This document shows positions 22,818 to 35,823 of a DNA stretch of 64,000 bases, one piece after another (within the stretch, counting starts at the first letter, position 1; the number at the start of each line of letters is the position of its first letter). A program made the position numbers and the translations under genes. Source of the stretch: Calamus simplicifolius (taxonomy: Eukaryota > Streptophyta > Magnoliopsida > Arecales > Arecaceae); assembly GCA_900491605.1 (NCBI GenBank), contig UESW01001521.1, positions 344,111 to 408,110 on the forward strand, written 5' to 3'. Below the pieces are notes generated by a model. The model was not told the origin of the DNA. It made no database searches and saw nothing but the letters and a program-made list of their open reading frames with translations.

Positions 22818-24576
22818 TGATGACGCTCAATCACCTCTCCTGGACGTCGGGAACGGAGGCTCTTCTTCACCAGGTTACCTACAGAAAAGTCCCAGGACCG
22901 GAGGGGGTTCTCCGGTGGGACCCTCTGACGCCCATGTTAGCAACTGAGGTCACAGCTGAAGAGGGGCTCGAGGGAGCCCTTTTTAGTGTGGAAAGAGGGA
23001 TCTCAGAGAGGATGAATCCCTTTTGAGAGTTGAGATGGCAATTTTTGGGGGTTATCGCGCATACCTGTTTGGTGAGTGGATTCGCCTTTTTATAGGGGTT
23101 GACCCTGGCATGATCACGTGGGATTGCGTGAGGAGGGGATATCTGCGGAGTTCAGTTGCGTGAATCTGCGCTGGTTGGTGGTTCTTGTCCCATAGGAAAG
23201 GGAGAAAGCGACGGTTGGTGGGCTAAGTCCCATCAGCCAGCGGGGCTATTGGGTTGTCGGATCTGGCGCTGTCGGGCAGCGCGCGTCAGAGAGGCGGTTT
23301 CTTGAGCCGCTAGGGCTGATCTGGCGGGAACTGGGAAATCCCGTCTTATCAAGGCGAGCCGGGTAGACCCGAGATGGCCGGGGCCAATCCCGCTGGCAAG
23401 ACAGTGCCGGGGTGGGGCCGAATCGACGGACTCGGAGGCGCCAGGGCCGAGTCAGACTGACCGGGGATGGCCTTGGCCGACTCGGCGGAACTGGAGATGC
23501 CGGGCCGAGTCGGGCCGGCCGGGGATGGCCTTGGCCGACTCGGCGGAACTGGAGGTGCCGGGGCCGGCTGGGAGGTGCCGGGGCTGGCTGGGAAGCGCCG
23601 GGGCCACCCAGCTTGGAGACGTATGGGGCCGGCTAGGAGAGTGCCGGGGCCGACTGGGAAGTACCGGGGCCGGCTGGGAGGTGCCGGGGCCGGCTGGGAA
23701 GCGCCGGGGCCGCCCAGCTTGGAGACGTATGGGGCCGGCTAGGAGAGTGCTAGGGCCGACTGGGAAGTGCCAGGGCGGCTAGGAAGTGCCGGAGCCTCCT
23801 AGCTTGGAGATGTATGGGGCCGGCTAGGAGAGTGCCGAGGCCGACTGGAAGGTGCCGGGGCCGGCTGGGAAGTGCCGGGGCCGCCTAGCTTGGAGACGCC
23901 GGGGGACGGCTAGGAAGGTGCCGGGGCCGCCTGGGAAGTGCCGGGGCCGCCTAGCTTGGAGACGTAGGGGGCCGGCTAGGAAGATGCCGGGGCCGGCTAG
24001 GAAGTGCCGGGGCCGCCTAGCTTGGAGACATAGGGGGCCGGCTAGGAAGATGCCGGGGCCGGCTGGGAACTGTCGGGGCCGCCTAGCTTGGAGACGTAGG
24101 GGGCCGCCTGGGAAGTGTCGGGGCCGCCTAGCTTGGAGACGTAGGGGGCCGGCTAGGAAGGTGCCGAGGCCCCTGGCTTGGAGGTGCCGGCCTTTGGGGC
24201 CGTCGGTCTTGGAGCCGTCGGTCTTGGAGGTGTCGGCCTTTGGGGCCGTCGGTCTTGGAGCCGTCGGTCTTGGAGGTGTCGGCCTTTGGGGCCGTCGGTC
24301 TTGGAGCCGTCGGTGTTGTCGGCCTTTAGGGCCTTCGGTCTTGGAGCCGTCGGTCTTGGAGGTGTCGGCCTTTGGGGCTGTCGGTCTTGGAGCCGTCGGC
24401 CTTTGGGGCCGTCGGTCTTGGAGCCGTCGGTCTTGGAGGTGTTGGCCTTTGGGGCCGTCGGTCTTGGAACCGTCGGTCTTGGAGGTGTCGGCCTTTGAGG
24501 CCGTCGGTCTTGGAGCCGTCGGCCCTTGGGGTCGTCCAAAAAATTTTTATTTTTCGTGGGATCAACTGGCCCATCA
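22818..24576 (-). repeat. 5' LTR of element B (element on minus strand)
   Basis: 1759 bp. It is the same sequence as 18007-20181 but 416 bp shorter, almost wholly through fewer tandem units in the GC-rich arrays. A TATA box lies on the minus strand at 23087-23094. Confidence 0.9.
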
Positions 24577-24581
24577 GATAT

Positions 24582-24997
24582 AAATCTACTAAGCAACGAC
24601 GACGTTTGCATGAATTTGAGGTGGTGACATTGTTCACTCATGGGTTACATAATGAACTTATCCCATTGACCCTACGTTACCAAACTATTTGTCTGACATT
24701 CCTCCACAGGCCTGTTTAATTCTCGCCTCTGAGCGATATGAGTTGGATTAAAAACAATTCTATTGTATTCATTAATTACATCCGTTTCAAATCGAATATG
24801 ACATTATAGTTTAAGTGGTAGCAACTCATAAGCCTACCAGCTGCTACAGTGAACAAAAATAAAGAGGAATTAAAGCCCGTGGCACCAAATTGATGCATGA
24901 AATAAAAGGATCGATATGGACTGGCGGACCGACACGCCGTTGCCTGTGTTAAACGCGCCTTCAAAGATCACAAGACCAACTTTGTTTGGATACAAAA
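24582..24997. other. Host flank between elements B and copia
   Basis: About 420 bp of AT-rich sequence without a supportable gene. Confidence 0.5.
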
Positions 24998-25002
24998 GAA
25001 AA

Positions 25003-26158
25003 TGTTGGGTAAATAGGCTAATAGGTCTAAATAGGCTAATAGGCCTAAATATCCTAATGAGCCTTGAAAGTCCATCACCTTCCTTTGTGTGTGAATGAGA
25101 AATTGTTAGGACATTTAGTTTCATATTGAAAAAAACAAGAAAGAAATGTTCACTTGTATGGAAACCTCTTCCTTGAAGCTTAAGTTCCTTAGGCTCACCA
25201 TAAGTTGAGAGCTTGAGGGGCTACGCATCACCCCCGCGCATACGAAGGGCGCTTTGTAGGTGCACTTCGCATCGTCGCGAGAAGCTTGAAGGGCTTTAAA
25301 TTTTTTCTAGATCATGAGGATCCGACGGTGGAGACTAATCGGATCAAGATAAAGGGTTGAGATCAATTGACCGTTGATCATCGGATCAGGATCAGAACTG
25401 ATCGTTGATCGATTCGATGAAGGGTCAAGATACGGTAATCAAATCACGATCACGATCGCGATCCAACGGCTCACACCCATCGATTGATCGGTCAACAGGA
25501 CCGGTGGTGATAAGGCGCTTGTCTGATCCTATGGTTGGTGATAAGGCGCCCGTCCGATCGTACTGTTGGAGATAAGGCATCGCTCTGATCAAGCTATTGT
25601 AATAAGTGATCTTGAAACGGCGTATCAAAGCTGTGCAACCACCTATCTGATAACGTGATCATTAGATCACGATGGTGATAAGGCATATCGGGACGAGGAT
25701 AAGCTTATCTGATCGGTTGATCATCAGATCAAAAGATGAATCGGTGTATCAAAGGTATCCTTTGATCAAATCTGATCAATTAAACCAAAATCAAATTAAA
25801 TCGTAAGGTTGCTTCCAAGAGGCACCTAAAACCTATAAATAGGACCCTAGACCCAAGCATTTCATTCCATTCCGAATTGAGTTTAATTAAATTAAATTCA
25901 ATCCTTTTCTCTCTTAGGCATTTGCATACTTTCCTAAGGGTAGTATAGCAATAGTGCATCAAAAGAGAGTAGCATTCTTGGTTCAAAATTTTTGATGAAT
26001 TGTAGTGCTACTTTCATCAAAAGGAGACTATTGTATCCTGGGAGACAATCGTCATACTGACCGTAAGCACCATTGCTGGACAAAATTATCTTAAGGACAT
26101 AGAGTATAACTCCAACCTCAATCCTATCAATTAGGTAGCCACCATTTGCCACCCAACA
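25003..26158 (+). repeat. 5' LTR of copia element
   Basis: 1156 bp. It contains many GATC tetramers between 25320 and 25760, subrepeats around GTTGGTGATAAGGCG, and a TATAAATA box at 25834-25841. Confidence 0.93.
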
Positions 26159-26201
26159 ATCTTAAGACAGTTTCCCTGCTACCACGGAAGTGCTGCTGCA
26201 G

Positions 26202-29200
26202 ATGGCTACTATGATGACATCCGTTCAAGCTGAGAGACCAAAAAAATTCTCTGGCACGAACTTCAAAGGTGGCAACAAAAGATGTTGTTCTACCTCACAA
26301 CTCTGAATCTAGTCAGAGCACTGAATGAAGATCCACCTGTCCTAAAGAAAGGGGAGACGACAAGCAAGTGATTGCTACGGTGGAGGCATGGAAGCATTCA
26401 GACTTCCTTTACAAGAACTACATCCTTAATGGTTTAGACAATACCCTGTACAATGTGTACAGCAGTATTACTACTGCCAAGGAGTTATGGGCATCCCTGG
26501 ATAAAAAGTACAAAATAGAGGATGCAGAACATAAGAAGTTTATGGTTGGAAGATTCTTAGACTACAAAATGGTCGATCACAAAACTGTTATGGAGCAAGT
26601 CCAAGAGCTCCAGATCATCCTGCATGAGATATATGCAGAGAGAATGTCTCTAAGTGAGTCATTCCAGGTAGCTGCCATCATAGAGAAGCTACCACCATTA
26701 TGGAAGGACTTTAAGAACTACCTAAAGCATAAGCAAAAGGAGATGGAACTTGAAGACCTAATTATCCGCCTGAGGATCGAGAAGGACAATAAAAGCCAAG
26801 ATAAAAAGACAGAAGGACAATCTGCTGAGCCAAAGGCCAACCTCATAGAAGGAAGAAATAAACGCAAGTTTCCAGGCGAAGGCTTTAAACAAAAGAAGGG
26901 CAATCCAAAGAAATATAAGTTCAAGGTAAAGTGCTTTGTCTGTGGAAAGCAAGGACACAAATTCAAGGAATACCGTTTCAAGGATAAAGAAAAGAAAGAA
27001 ATCAACATTACTGAAACCCTATCCCAAGAGGTATCCGAGATGATGCTGTCAGCTGTTGTGTTTGAAACAAACATGGTTGATAAAGCAAATGAGTGGTACA
27101 TCGACACTGGAGCTACCAGACATGTTTGCTCTGATAAGAGTATGTTCTCATCATATACTCCTATCAATGGTAGAAATTTGGTCATGGGTAACTCCGCTAC
27201 ATCTAAGATAGAAGGACTTGGCCGCATTGTTTTGAAGATGACATTTGGCAAGGAGCTTCTACTTAACGATGTGCTACATGTCCCTAACATCCGGAAGAAT
27301 CTTATATCAAGCTCCCTCCTAAGCAAACATGGCTTTAGGATGGTCTTTGAGTTTGATAAATTTGTACTTACTAAGATGAGGATATTTATTGAAAGGGGTT
27401 ACTTGAATAATGGATTATTCAAGGTTAATGTAATGACTATATACATAAACCTTAAAATAAATAAATCTTCTTCTGCTTATATGGTTGACTCTTCTTGTTT
27501 ATGGCATGATAGATTAGGACATATGAATTTTAATTTATTACAAAAATTAATGAAATTAGAATTATTACCTAATCGTGAAATCGATCCACATTACAAGTGT
27601 GAAGTGTGTGTTGAAGCTAAGTTAGCAAAAACACCATTTTTATTAGTTGAAAGAAATACTGAACCTCTTGACTTAATTCACAGTGATCTATGTGACTTAA
27701 AGTCAGTTCAAACTCGAGAAGGTAAAAAGTATTTTATAATATTTATTGATGATTCAACTAGATACTGCTACGTGTATCTACTAAAGTCTAAGGATGAGGC
27801 TTTAGAAATGTTTAAATGTTATAAGAATGAAGTTGAAAATCAACTTGGTAAAAAGATTAAAGCCATAAGGAGTGATAGAGGTGGAGAATACGATGCACTT
27901 TTTGACGAATTCTGTCAAGAGCATGGCATTATTCATCAAATTATGACTCCTTATTCATCTCAATCTAATGGAATTGCGGAACGTAAAAACCGCACTTTAA
28001 AAGAAATGATGAATGCTATGTTAATAAATTCTGGTAAATCATAGAATTTATGGAAAGAAGCAATTCTCTCAGCAAATCATATTCTTAATAAGATACCTCT
28101 TAAAAAGAAGAATGATACTCCATATGAGTTATGGAAAGGAAAGAAGCCTTCTTACAATTACTTAAGAGTGAAGGGGTGTCTAGCTAAAGTAGCTATTCTG
28201 AACCCCAAAAAGGTCAAAATAGGACCTAAAACTGTTAATTGTATATTTATCGGTTATGCACATAATAGTAGTGCATATCGCTTTCTTGTGTATAAATCAG
28301 ATATATCTGATATATAGAAAAATACAATCATTGAATCATAGAATGCAACATTCTTTGAAGACATATTTCCAAGCAAAAAGAAATTAGAAATAAGTTCAAA
28401 TAAAAGAACTTATGATAATATTGCTAGTAGTAGTCATCAGGAAGAATATCCTGAAGATGAACCCAGACGCAGCAAGAGACCAAAAGTTGCAAAGTCCTTT
28501 GGTCCTAATTATGTAACTTATATGTTACAAGATGAACCTCAGACATTCAAAGAGGCAATGTCTAATCCAGAAGCACCCTTTTGAAAAGAAGCTATTAATA
28601 GTGAAATTGAGTCCATCATGCACAATCATACCTGGGAGTTAGTAGACTTGCCATCTGGTATGAAACCTTTAGGGTGCAAGTGGATTTTTAAGAAAAAACT
28701 AAAAGTTAATGGATCAATTGACAAGTATAAAGCCAGATTAGTGGCTAATGGCTTCAAACAAAAAAAGGTATAGATTTCTTTGATACCTATTCACCAGTAA
28801 GTAGAATAACATCTATAAGAATATTAATTGCTTTTGCAGCCATTAACAATCTTGAAATTCATCAAATGGATCTTAAAACTGCTTTTCTAAATGGTGAATT
28901 AGATGAAGAAATATACATGGAACAACCTGAGGGATTTATTGTTCCAGGATAAGAAAAGAAGGTGTGTAGACTTGTTAAATCCTTATATGAATTAAAGCAA
29001 GCACCTAAGCAATGGCATATAAAATTTGATAATGTCATATTATCAAATGGATTCAAAATAAATGAATGTGACAAATATATATGCCAAAACCCTGTCTGAA
29101 GGATATGTGATAATCTACTTATATGTAGATGGCCTGTTAATCATTGGTAGTAATACTTAAATGATTAAACAGACAAAGAAAATATTGATCAAACATTTTG

Positions 29201-30069
29201 ACATAAAAATATGGGTGTTGCAGATGTTATACTAGGAATTCGAATTACTAGAACATCTGAAGAAATAATATTATCTCAATCTCATTATATTGAGAAAATA
29301 TTAAATGAGTTTAAAAAGTATGATACTAGCCTGGTGAAAACACTTGTAGATGTTAACATATATTTGGCTAAGTATACTGGAGAACCCATATCTCAATTGG
29401 AATACTCACGTATAATTGACAGTTTAATGTATGTCATGAATTGCACTCGTCCTAACATAGCATATGTTGTCAATAAGTTGAGCAGATTCACAAGTAATCC
29501 AGGTCCAAATCATTGGACAGCTTTAATAAGGGTATTAAGATATCTATGATATACTCTAAGTTATGGATTACATTATTCAAGATATCCAGCTGTACTAGAA
29601 TGATACAGTGATGCAAATTGGATATCTAACACAGAAGATACAAAATTCACAAGTGGATATGTATTCACCTTAGAAGGAGGTGTTGTATCATGAAAATCTT
29701 TCAAGCAAACATGTATAGCTCGATCCACTATGGAATCTGAGTTTATTGCTTAGAAAATGCTGCTGAAGAAGCAGAATGGCTTCGAAACCTTTTAGAAGAT
29801 ATTCCATATTGGCCAAAGCCTGTGTCTGCAATATGCATACATTGTGATAGTCAATCGACAATTTGCAGAGCACAGAATAAGATGTATAATGGTAAGCCTA
29901 GACATATATATCATAGACATAATACCATTAAGCAGTTACTTAAAATTGGTGTAATTTTATTGACTATATTCAGTCAAAGAAAAACCTAGCAGATCCATTA
30001 ACAAAGGGGTTACCAAGAGATCAAGTAAACTGTTTATCAAGGAGAATGGGTTTAAAAACCTATAATTGA
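26202..30069 (+). pseudogene. gag-pol: copia gag-pol, broken
   Basis: The gag ATG at 26202 (MATMMTSVQAERPKKFSG) is followed by frame breaks near 26265 and 26355, then 26368-28044 is open. The zinc knuckle has CFVCGKQGH but Tyr in place of the last Cys. The protease site DTGA is near 27105. The pre-integrase motif LWHDRLGHMNF is near 27500. The integrase core has Asp in HSDLCDL, Asp in RSDRGGEY and Glu in NGIAERKNR. TAG at 28042 ends the frame. RT follows with several stops (KPLGCKWIFKKK near 28660). Its catalytic box near 29120 reads YVDG instead of YVDD. RNase H ends with the usual LADPLTKGL-type tail, in broken frame, near 29990-30069. Confidence 0.9.
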
Positions 30070-30675
30070 AAAATCTTCATAGTAGATACCCAACCTAGCT
30101 GACTGGAGATCCCAAGATCTAGGTTCAAAAGAGACAACTAAATTATGAAGAGACTTGCATAGCACTAAGGATGTCTAATCCTACTCATTCCTATGATAAT
30201 TGGTGCTACCTGCTAAAGGTACTAGGATAAGCATTATTTTTAATGATTCTTATGACATGAACATTCATGTGGAGTATAGCAGGATACTCTTAATAAGAAT
30301 CACCTATGTGAGTGTGAACTGGGCCAATTCTATGAAAATTTTAAGGTTTAATTCTCTGAAGCACTCATGAGACCAGAAGATGCTCGGGGCCAAAATGAAC
30401 ACAACCATGAGAACCAAAAGAATGCTCGGAAAGAAGTTGTGTGATTGTTATTGTCTTAGTTTACACAAAACACTGAAAAGTTCAAGACATTATGTTCACT
30501 TTTAGTAAGTAAATTCAATAACAACTTACTAAGGAAGGTTCAAAGCCACAAGCTACCTATCCCGATACAACTTCATCCCATTATACTCTCTTTAGTGTCT
30601 GCATATTCATTTGCATTAAAATCTTTTTATGTGGGGGTTTGCCTTTACTGATCTTTGATCTAAGTCCAATTTTTA

Positions 30676-30688
30676 TTCATGTGGGGAT
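30676..30688 (+). promoter_or_regulatory. Polypurine tract of copia element
   Basis: TTCATGTGGGGAT directly precedes the 3' LTR, the form typical of copia elements. Confidence 0.8.
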
Positions 30689-31864
30689 TGTTGGGTAAAT
30701 AGGCTAATAGGCCTAAATATGTTAATAGGCCTAAATACCCTAATGGGCCTTGAAAGCCCATCACCTCCCTTTGTGTATGAATGAGAAATTATGAGAATAT
30801 TTAGTCCCACATTAAAAAAAATAAGAAAGGAAGGTTCACTTATATGGAAACCTCTTCCTTGAAGCTTAAGTTTCTTAGGCTCACCATAAGTAGAGAGCTT
30901 GAGGGGCTACGCATCACCCCCGTGCACGCGAAGGGCGCAATGGGCGCTTTGTAGGCACACTTTGCACTTTGCATCATCGCGAGGAGCTTGAAGGCTTTAA
31001 ATTTTTTTTAGATCATGAGGATCCGATGGTGGAGACTAATCGGATCAAGATAAAGGGCTGAGATCAATTGATCGTTGATCATTGGATCAGGATCAGAACT
31101 GATTGTTAATCGATCCGATGAAGGGTCGAGATGTGGTGATCAAATCACGATCGCGATCACGATCCAAAGGCTCACACCCATCGGTTGACTGGTCAATAAG
31201 ATCGTTGGTGATAAGGCGCTGTCCGATCATACGGTTGGTGATAAGGTGCTCGTCCGATCGTACGGTTGGAGATAAGGCATCGCTCTGATCAGGCTGTTGT
31301 GATAAGTGATCTTGAAATGACGTATCAAAGCCGTGCAACTACCTATCTGATAACGTGATCATCATCTTACGATGGTGAAAAGGCATATTGGACGAGAATA
31401 GGCTTATCTTATCGGCTGATCATCAGATCAAAGGATGAATCGGTGTATCAAAGGTATCCTTTGATCAAATCCGATCAATTAAATCAAAATCAAATTAAAT
31501 CGTAGGGTTGCTTCCAAGGGGCACCTAAAACCTATAATAAGATCCTAGACCCAAGCATTTCATTCCATTCCGAATTGAGTTCAATTAAATTCAATTCAAT
31601 CATTTCCTCTCCTAGGCATTTGCATACTTTCCTAAGGGTTGTATAGCAATAGTACATCAAAAGAGAGTAGCATTCTTGTTTCAAAATTTTTGATGAATTA
31701 TAGTGCTGCTTTCATCAAAAGGAGACTGTTGTATCCTTGGAGACAATCGTTATATCATCATATTAACTATAAGCACCATTGTGGGACGAAATTGTCTTAA
31801 GGACATAGACTATAACTCTAGCCTCAGTCTTATCAATTAGGTAGCCACCATATGTCATCCAACA
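30689..31864 (+). repeat. 3' LTR of copia element
   Basis: 1176 bp. It is nearly the same as the 5' LTR, with scattered differences. The TATA box is altered here (CCTATAATAAG near 31541), unlike the TATAAATA of the 5' LTR. Confidence 0.93.
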
Positions 31865-31869
31865 GAAAA

Positions 31870-32883
31870 CATATAAGGACGACGATATCTATATATTTCT
31901 TGATAATTTTGTAGGGTGATTTGCCTAGAATTAATGTTTCTTTTCTTTTTATTTTTGATGGAAAAAATGAAGAAGTTGGAAACTTCCCCCATTGATTTAT
32001 AAATTATATACGTAGAGATACATGATGAAGAGTAGTATATATAACGAGGAGGGAGAGTATAACATGCATGAGAAAGATCGGAATAGAGAGAGGAATGCAT
32101 AATAAACAATTAGTGAGGAAGTTTAATTAGTCTTAGCAACTATCTCAATATCACGCTAGAAAGTGCTCTCTTGATGTTTCTAGCTCTTAGGATTGATGAA
32201 AGGATCTGCATAGGTCCGACATGGAAAGAAGAAATTTTATTTTTTAGGATCTTGAAAATTTTCTCTTTATATGGTAAATCCAATATTAGCAACTAGGTTA
32301 ATTGAGATCTTTGGAGAAAGATAAATCAAATGCTGACAGTTATATATGTTAAGCCATTGATTTAAAAACTTAGCTTAATTTCCAAAAGACTAATTGGAAA
32401 GGATGGCACTTTTTTAAATTGTGTTCATGGGCCCATGCATACAAGGCAAGATCGGCTTTGATTTCATGGCCATGATGCAAGCCTTGGGGTCGCACGCTAT
32501 CTAGGGTACCGCAAGCTAAGCCTAAGCGGTGGGGCAGGCGCGGCCGCGCACAGTTTATAAGATGCGTGCGAGAGAGAAAGAGATCGAGAAGGCATGGCAC
32601 TGCAGTTGGCAGTTGCACTCGCCAATAAGTTAGCCAAGGTTCCTTTCCCCCGGTGGTGATTCCATCCTCTTATCTCTTCTTCTACTATTTTTTTGTTCCA
32701 AGCTTTCATCTTTAGTACTGCGAAACAAATAATATATATATATGGAATAACATCAAAGCAAGGAAGGAACCTTTTATTTGTACCGAGAATAATATATATA
32801 ATAGGAAGAGAAAAATTAAAGACCATTCGCCTCTTACATATCCAACAGTACGTACGCGAAGGATCGATAGGCTTGGGGTGGCC
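31870..32883. other. Intergenic region upstream of the orphan exon
   Basis: AT-rich, with no gene. A TA-rich stretch near 32730-32745 may be a TATA region for the exon at 32884. Confidence 0.45.
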
Positions 32884-33165
32884 ATGAGAGACTCGTCTAC
32901 TTCTCCCAATTTTTGTGCCTGTTGGAGCCCAAGGTCTTCCTCTCTGGCGGTGGTGTGTGCACTGCTTCCTTTGGTTCTGGTGTCAGTGGTGTTGTGCACC
33001 TCTGACTCCAAGACAACTACTTCCCTCATCTGGTACCCCTCCTTTTCCAGCCCTTGGTCCGGAGGTGTTCATATTCCACCGGGTTCCTCCGCTCTTGTTC
33101 GTGATATTAATAATGGGAGAGGAGGGAAAGGAGAAGAGGGAGAAGAAGAAGCACTCTTTCGTCCT
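32884..33165 (+). pseudogene. Orphan first exon of a GT47 exostosin-like gene
   Basis: The ATG at 32884 opens MRDSSTSPNFCACWSP, followed by a hydrophobic segment (SLAVVCALLPLVLVSVVL) and a Ser/Gly-rich stem. It has the same layout as exon 1 of the gene at 46232: MRDFSS, a Pro/Cys stretch, a membrane anchor and a stem. A consensus donor (CCT|GTGAGT) stands at 33166. None of the exostosin exons is found before element C begins at 34429, and none in the 2.9 kb after it. It is most simply a duplicated 5' part of the glycosyltransferase gene. The sequence cannot show whether it is transcribed. Confidence 0.55.
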
Positions 33166-34428
33166 GTGAGTCCACTTCACCTCTACTCTTAATTACTCTC
33201 TCGTATCTCTACTTTCTCTAATACGTACATACGTGTTGGTTTCTACACCGCCTTATAAATTAATTATAACTCTCTTTCTCGCTCTCTGTGTTTTTTCTTC
33301 TTCTTATTCATCCTGCCTTTTCTTGGTTGCATGAACATATGAATGTTAATATTGATCATCTCCTTCACCACTCTTTACGATTTGCTTGGATTTAGGGAAA
33401 AGTTTTGTACAGAAAATTAATTATATGCTTTTTAATTAATCATGGTTCTATTTCAATTTGATGGTAGTTAAATAAACTGTTTAAGATAAGATGCATAGAG
33501 GCCAGGCATGCACCTTGTTGGAGTATTCAATCACCTGGGACGCAGCCTTGATCATAGCCTGCCCAATGCGGCTGCAAGTGGATTCGAATGACAAGGGCCA
33601 TGGCCAATGCAAATGTTGGACCACAACCGAACCCAGCTGGAATTGGACCCTTTTATTTTGTGGTTGCCGTTTCCGATGACTAGATGGACGGAGCCCTCTA
33701 TATATATTTAAGGTAGATTTAATTGGACCCTCAGAGCTAGCTAGTTTAGAACGCCCAATAGCTAGATGGAGATTTGTTGGTGTCCGAAGCTTAATTAGAA
33801 TCGGAATTATTTTGGAATTGCTATGGACCACGGCGGCTTACAGATTCGCATGCACAATTATGCGTGATGTTGATGAGTTAATTGGATGGCTGCAGGCATC
33901 GGTGCCATATATTAACGTCTCCTACAAAATTGAGGACCTTGACATGTAGACTAATTAAACGATGAATACCCGAGAGAGAGATGTGGACCGTATTTGATGA
34001 TGTTAAGTAACGATAAGTCGTTGTCTTTTCTTATATTATGCTTTAAAAAAAATGCTAAAAGGATCGAAACATAAGATTACATGATTTAATTGTTGTAACG
34101 TCTCGGTTCCACCTAGTAAAAATTAATTGGTAGGGCATAAATTTAAGTTTTGGCTTCAAATTAATTTTTTTCTTTCTATTTTTGAGTATTATAATGCTGG
34201 CCCAATTAATTTACTAATGAGTTGAAATCATGTGATCCTAAAAATTCTTCGTCCTTATGATGGGACATTCTCTGCCGCAAGTTATCCAAAACGCCGATGT
34301 TGTCCAATTAGCTTGTTAGTGAGTTAAAACCATATGGTCTTGAAATTTTTCATCATTTTACAATGGGACACACTTATTATACGTTACAACCTAGCTAAAA
34401 TTTATTATCGATAAAAATTAATTGGTAG
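33166..34428. other. Non-coding sequence after the orphan exon
   Basis: No exostosin exon is recognisable. The last 350 bp contain degenerate units around AAATTAATTGGTAG that continue at 42252-42430 beyond element C, so C landed inside an older repeat. Confidence 0.5.
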
Positions 34429-35252
34429 TGTTGTCACCAAATCATCCTCCCCGAATGTCAAATAACTCTGGAACCGGTATTCGATAAAGATAGACTCGAG
34501 GATCCTCCTACACTCCGTCTCGGACAGGGATCCTGCAAAAAAGTCTCAGTGGGCCGGTTGTTCCAATGGGGACCCTTCGACGCTCGAATGAGTGGCCTGG
34601 AAAACAGTGATGAATCTATCTCTTGCTTGGGAGTTCACTAGGGACTTAGAGAATTTCTTGATGTTAGAAAAGTTGAAGTCCCCTCCCTTGTTATGAGAGG
34701 AGGCTTTTATACATGGTCAAGGGTTTCTCTTACCCCTTTTTGGACAGTTATGATTTCAAGACGCTATGGTCTAACATGGGGCAAACGGTAAGGCCAACAT
34801 CAACAGAGGTTTCTGCCTGGTGGCCTGTCAGGTCTGGCGGGCCACCTCCTGATCTGACACGGATGGCTACGGTCGATTGATGGGCCAAGTCCCATCAGAA
34901 ACAGCATTGCAGGCCACAGGTAGGCCAGGCCAGATCTTATCAGGCATGCGCCGCAGTCGGTAGGTGGGCCATGTGGGACCGCAGATCGATCACATGGGAC
35001 CATGACAGGTAGTGGGTCACATAGGTGCCGAGGTCGAGTCTGGATCCAGGCTTGATGGCCGACGCTGGAGTCGGTCTTGGAGGCCAATGCTGGAGCTGAC
35101 TTTAGAGTCAGTCTTGGAGGCTGACGCTGGGGTCGGTCTTGGTAGCTGAAGGTGATACATAATGGAAGACTCAAGTTGCTCGAGCCGTCTGATCTTATCC
35201 TCGTCGGTCAACTTCATTTGATAACTGTAATGTGGCTTGATCAGCCACATCA
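34429..35252 (-). repeat. 3' LTR of element C
   Basis: 824 bp, TGTTGTCACC to CACATCA in plus orientation. A TATA box lies on the minus strand at 34704-34711. Short units with GTCGGTCTTGG lie at 35036-35150. The purine tract (GCGGGGGGCATC on the minus strand) adjoins at 35253-35264. Confidence 0.88.
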
Positions 35253-35823
35253 GATGCCCCCCGCTTCTGAGCTTGTGCGGTCACCTCCCTCGCCGAGCGT
35301 AGACCTTCATTGCCTTCGATCTCTGTCCTTAATGATGGGCACGTGCCTTCTTAGGGGGGGGCTCAAGTCCTTTTCATTTAAGGGAGCATGGGATGTTGTA
35401 CCGTCGCCATGTAGGAGATTCTTTCTCTGAAACCGAAGAGATTTTCCTCGGAATCGAGGCCATCTCTCTTGAATAAAGTAGTAGCCATCATTGTGATGAC
35501 GTCGCTGGCATCCCATCATCGACCGCAGATCGCACCCTTACGCCCCTGATCGAGGCATCCTACCTTGGGTGGACGAGATCTCATGATGGTTGGGATATGC
35601 CTTTAATGTGGGGTCTCCACGTGGCGAGCTGAATCGGGCAGGATGATTCGAAGAACGGGCATAAAGGGATCGTCCCTATCATTGAGCCCTTCGTGCATCC
35701 GAAGTCTTCTCGCCTGATTCTGAAACCCGAGTCCTTGGAGCCCTCCTCCTTCGAAACCTCGCATCCTCTATTTCTCTCTCTATTCCAGGTTAGTTCCTTT
35801 GATCCTTCCTCCTCTTCTTCATC

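Larger units (their letters stand above)
18007..24576 (-). mobile_element. Ty3/gypsy element B, gag-only deletion derivative
   Basis: Both ends are present: the target duplication GATAT stands at 18002-18006 and again at 24577-24581. The LTRs are 18007-20181 and 22818-24576, and the 2.6-kb interior between them reads on the minus strand. It starts with the same primer motif as element A, then gag, then jumps to the last codons of pol, a 24-bp tandem array and a purine tract. RT, RNase H and integrase are absent, so it could move only with proteins from a partner such as A. The structure matches what has been called TR-GAG (LTRs plus gag only). Confidence 0.9.
25003..31864 (+). mobile_element. 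Complete Ty1/copia retrotransposon, coding-dead
   Basis: LTRs at 25003-26158 and 30689-31864 begin TGTTGGGT and end CCAACA. The 5-bp target duplication GAAAA stands at 24998-25002 and 31865-31869. The interior carries gag, protease, integrase, RT and RNase H in that order, the copia order with integrase before RT. Both ends are intact, so it inserted whole. The pol region has many stops. Its solo LTR relative splits the gene at 12902-14911. Confidence 0.95.
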
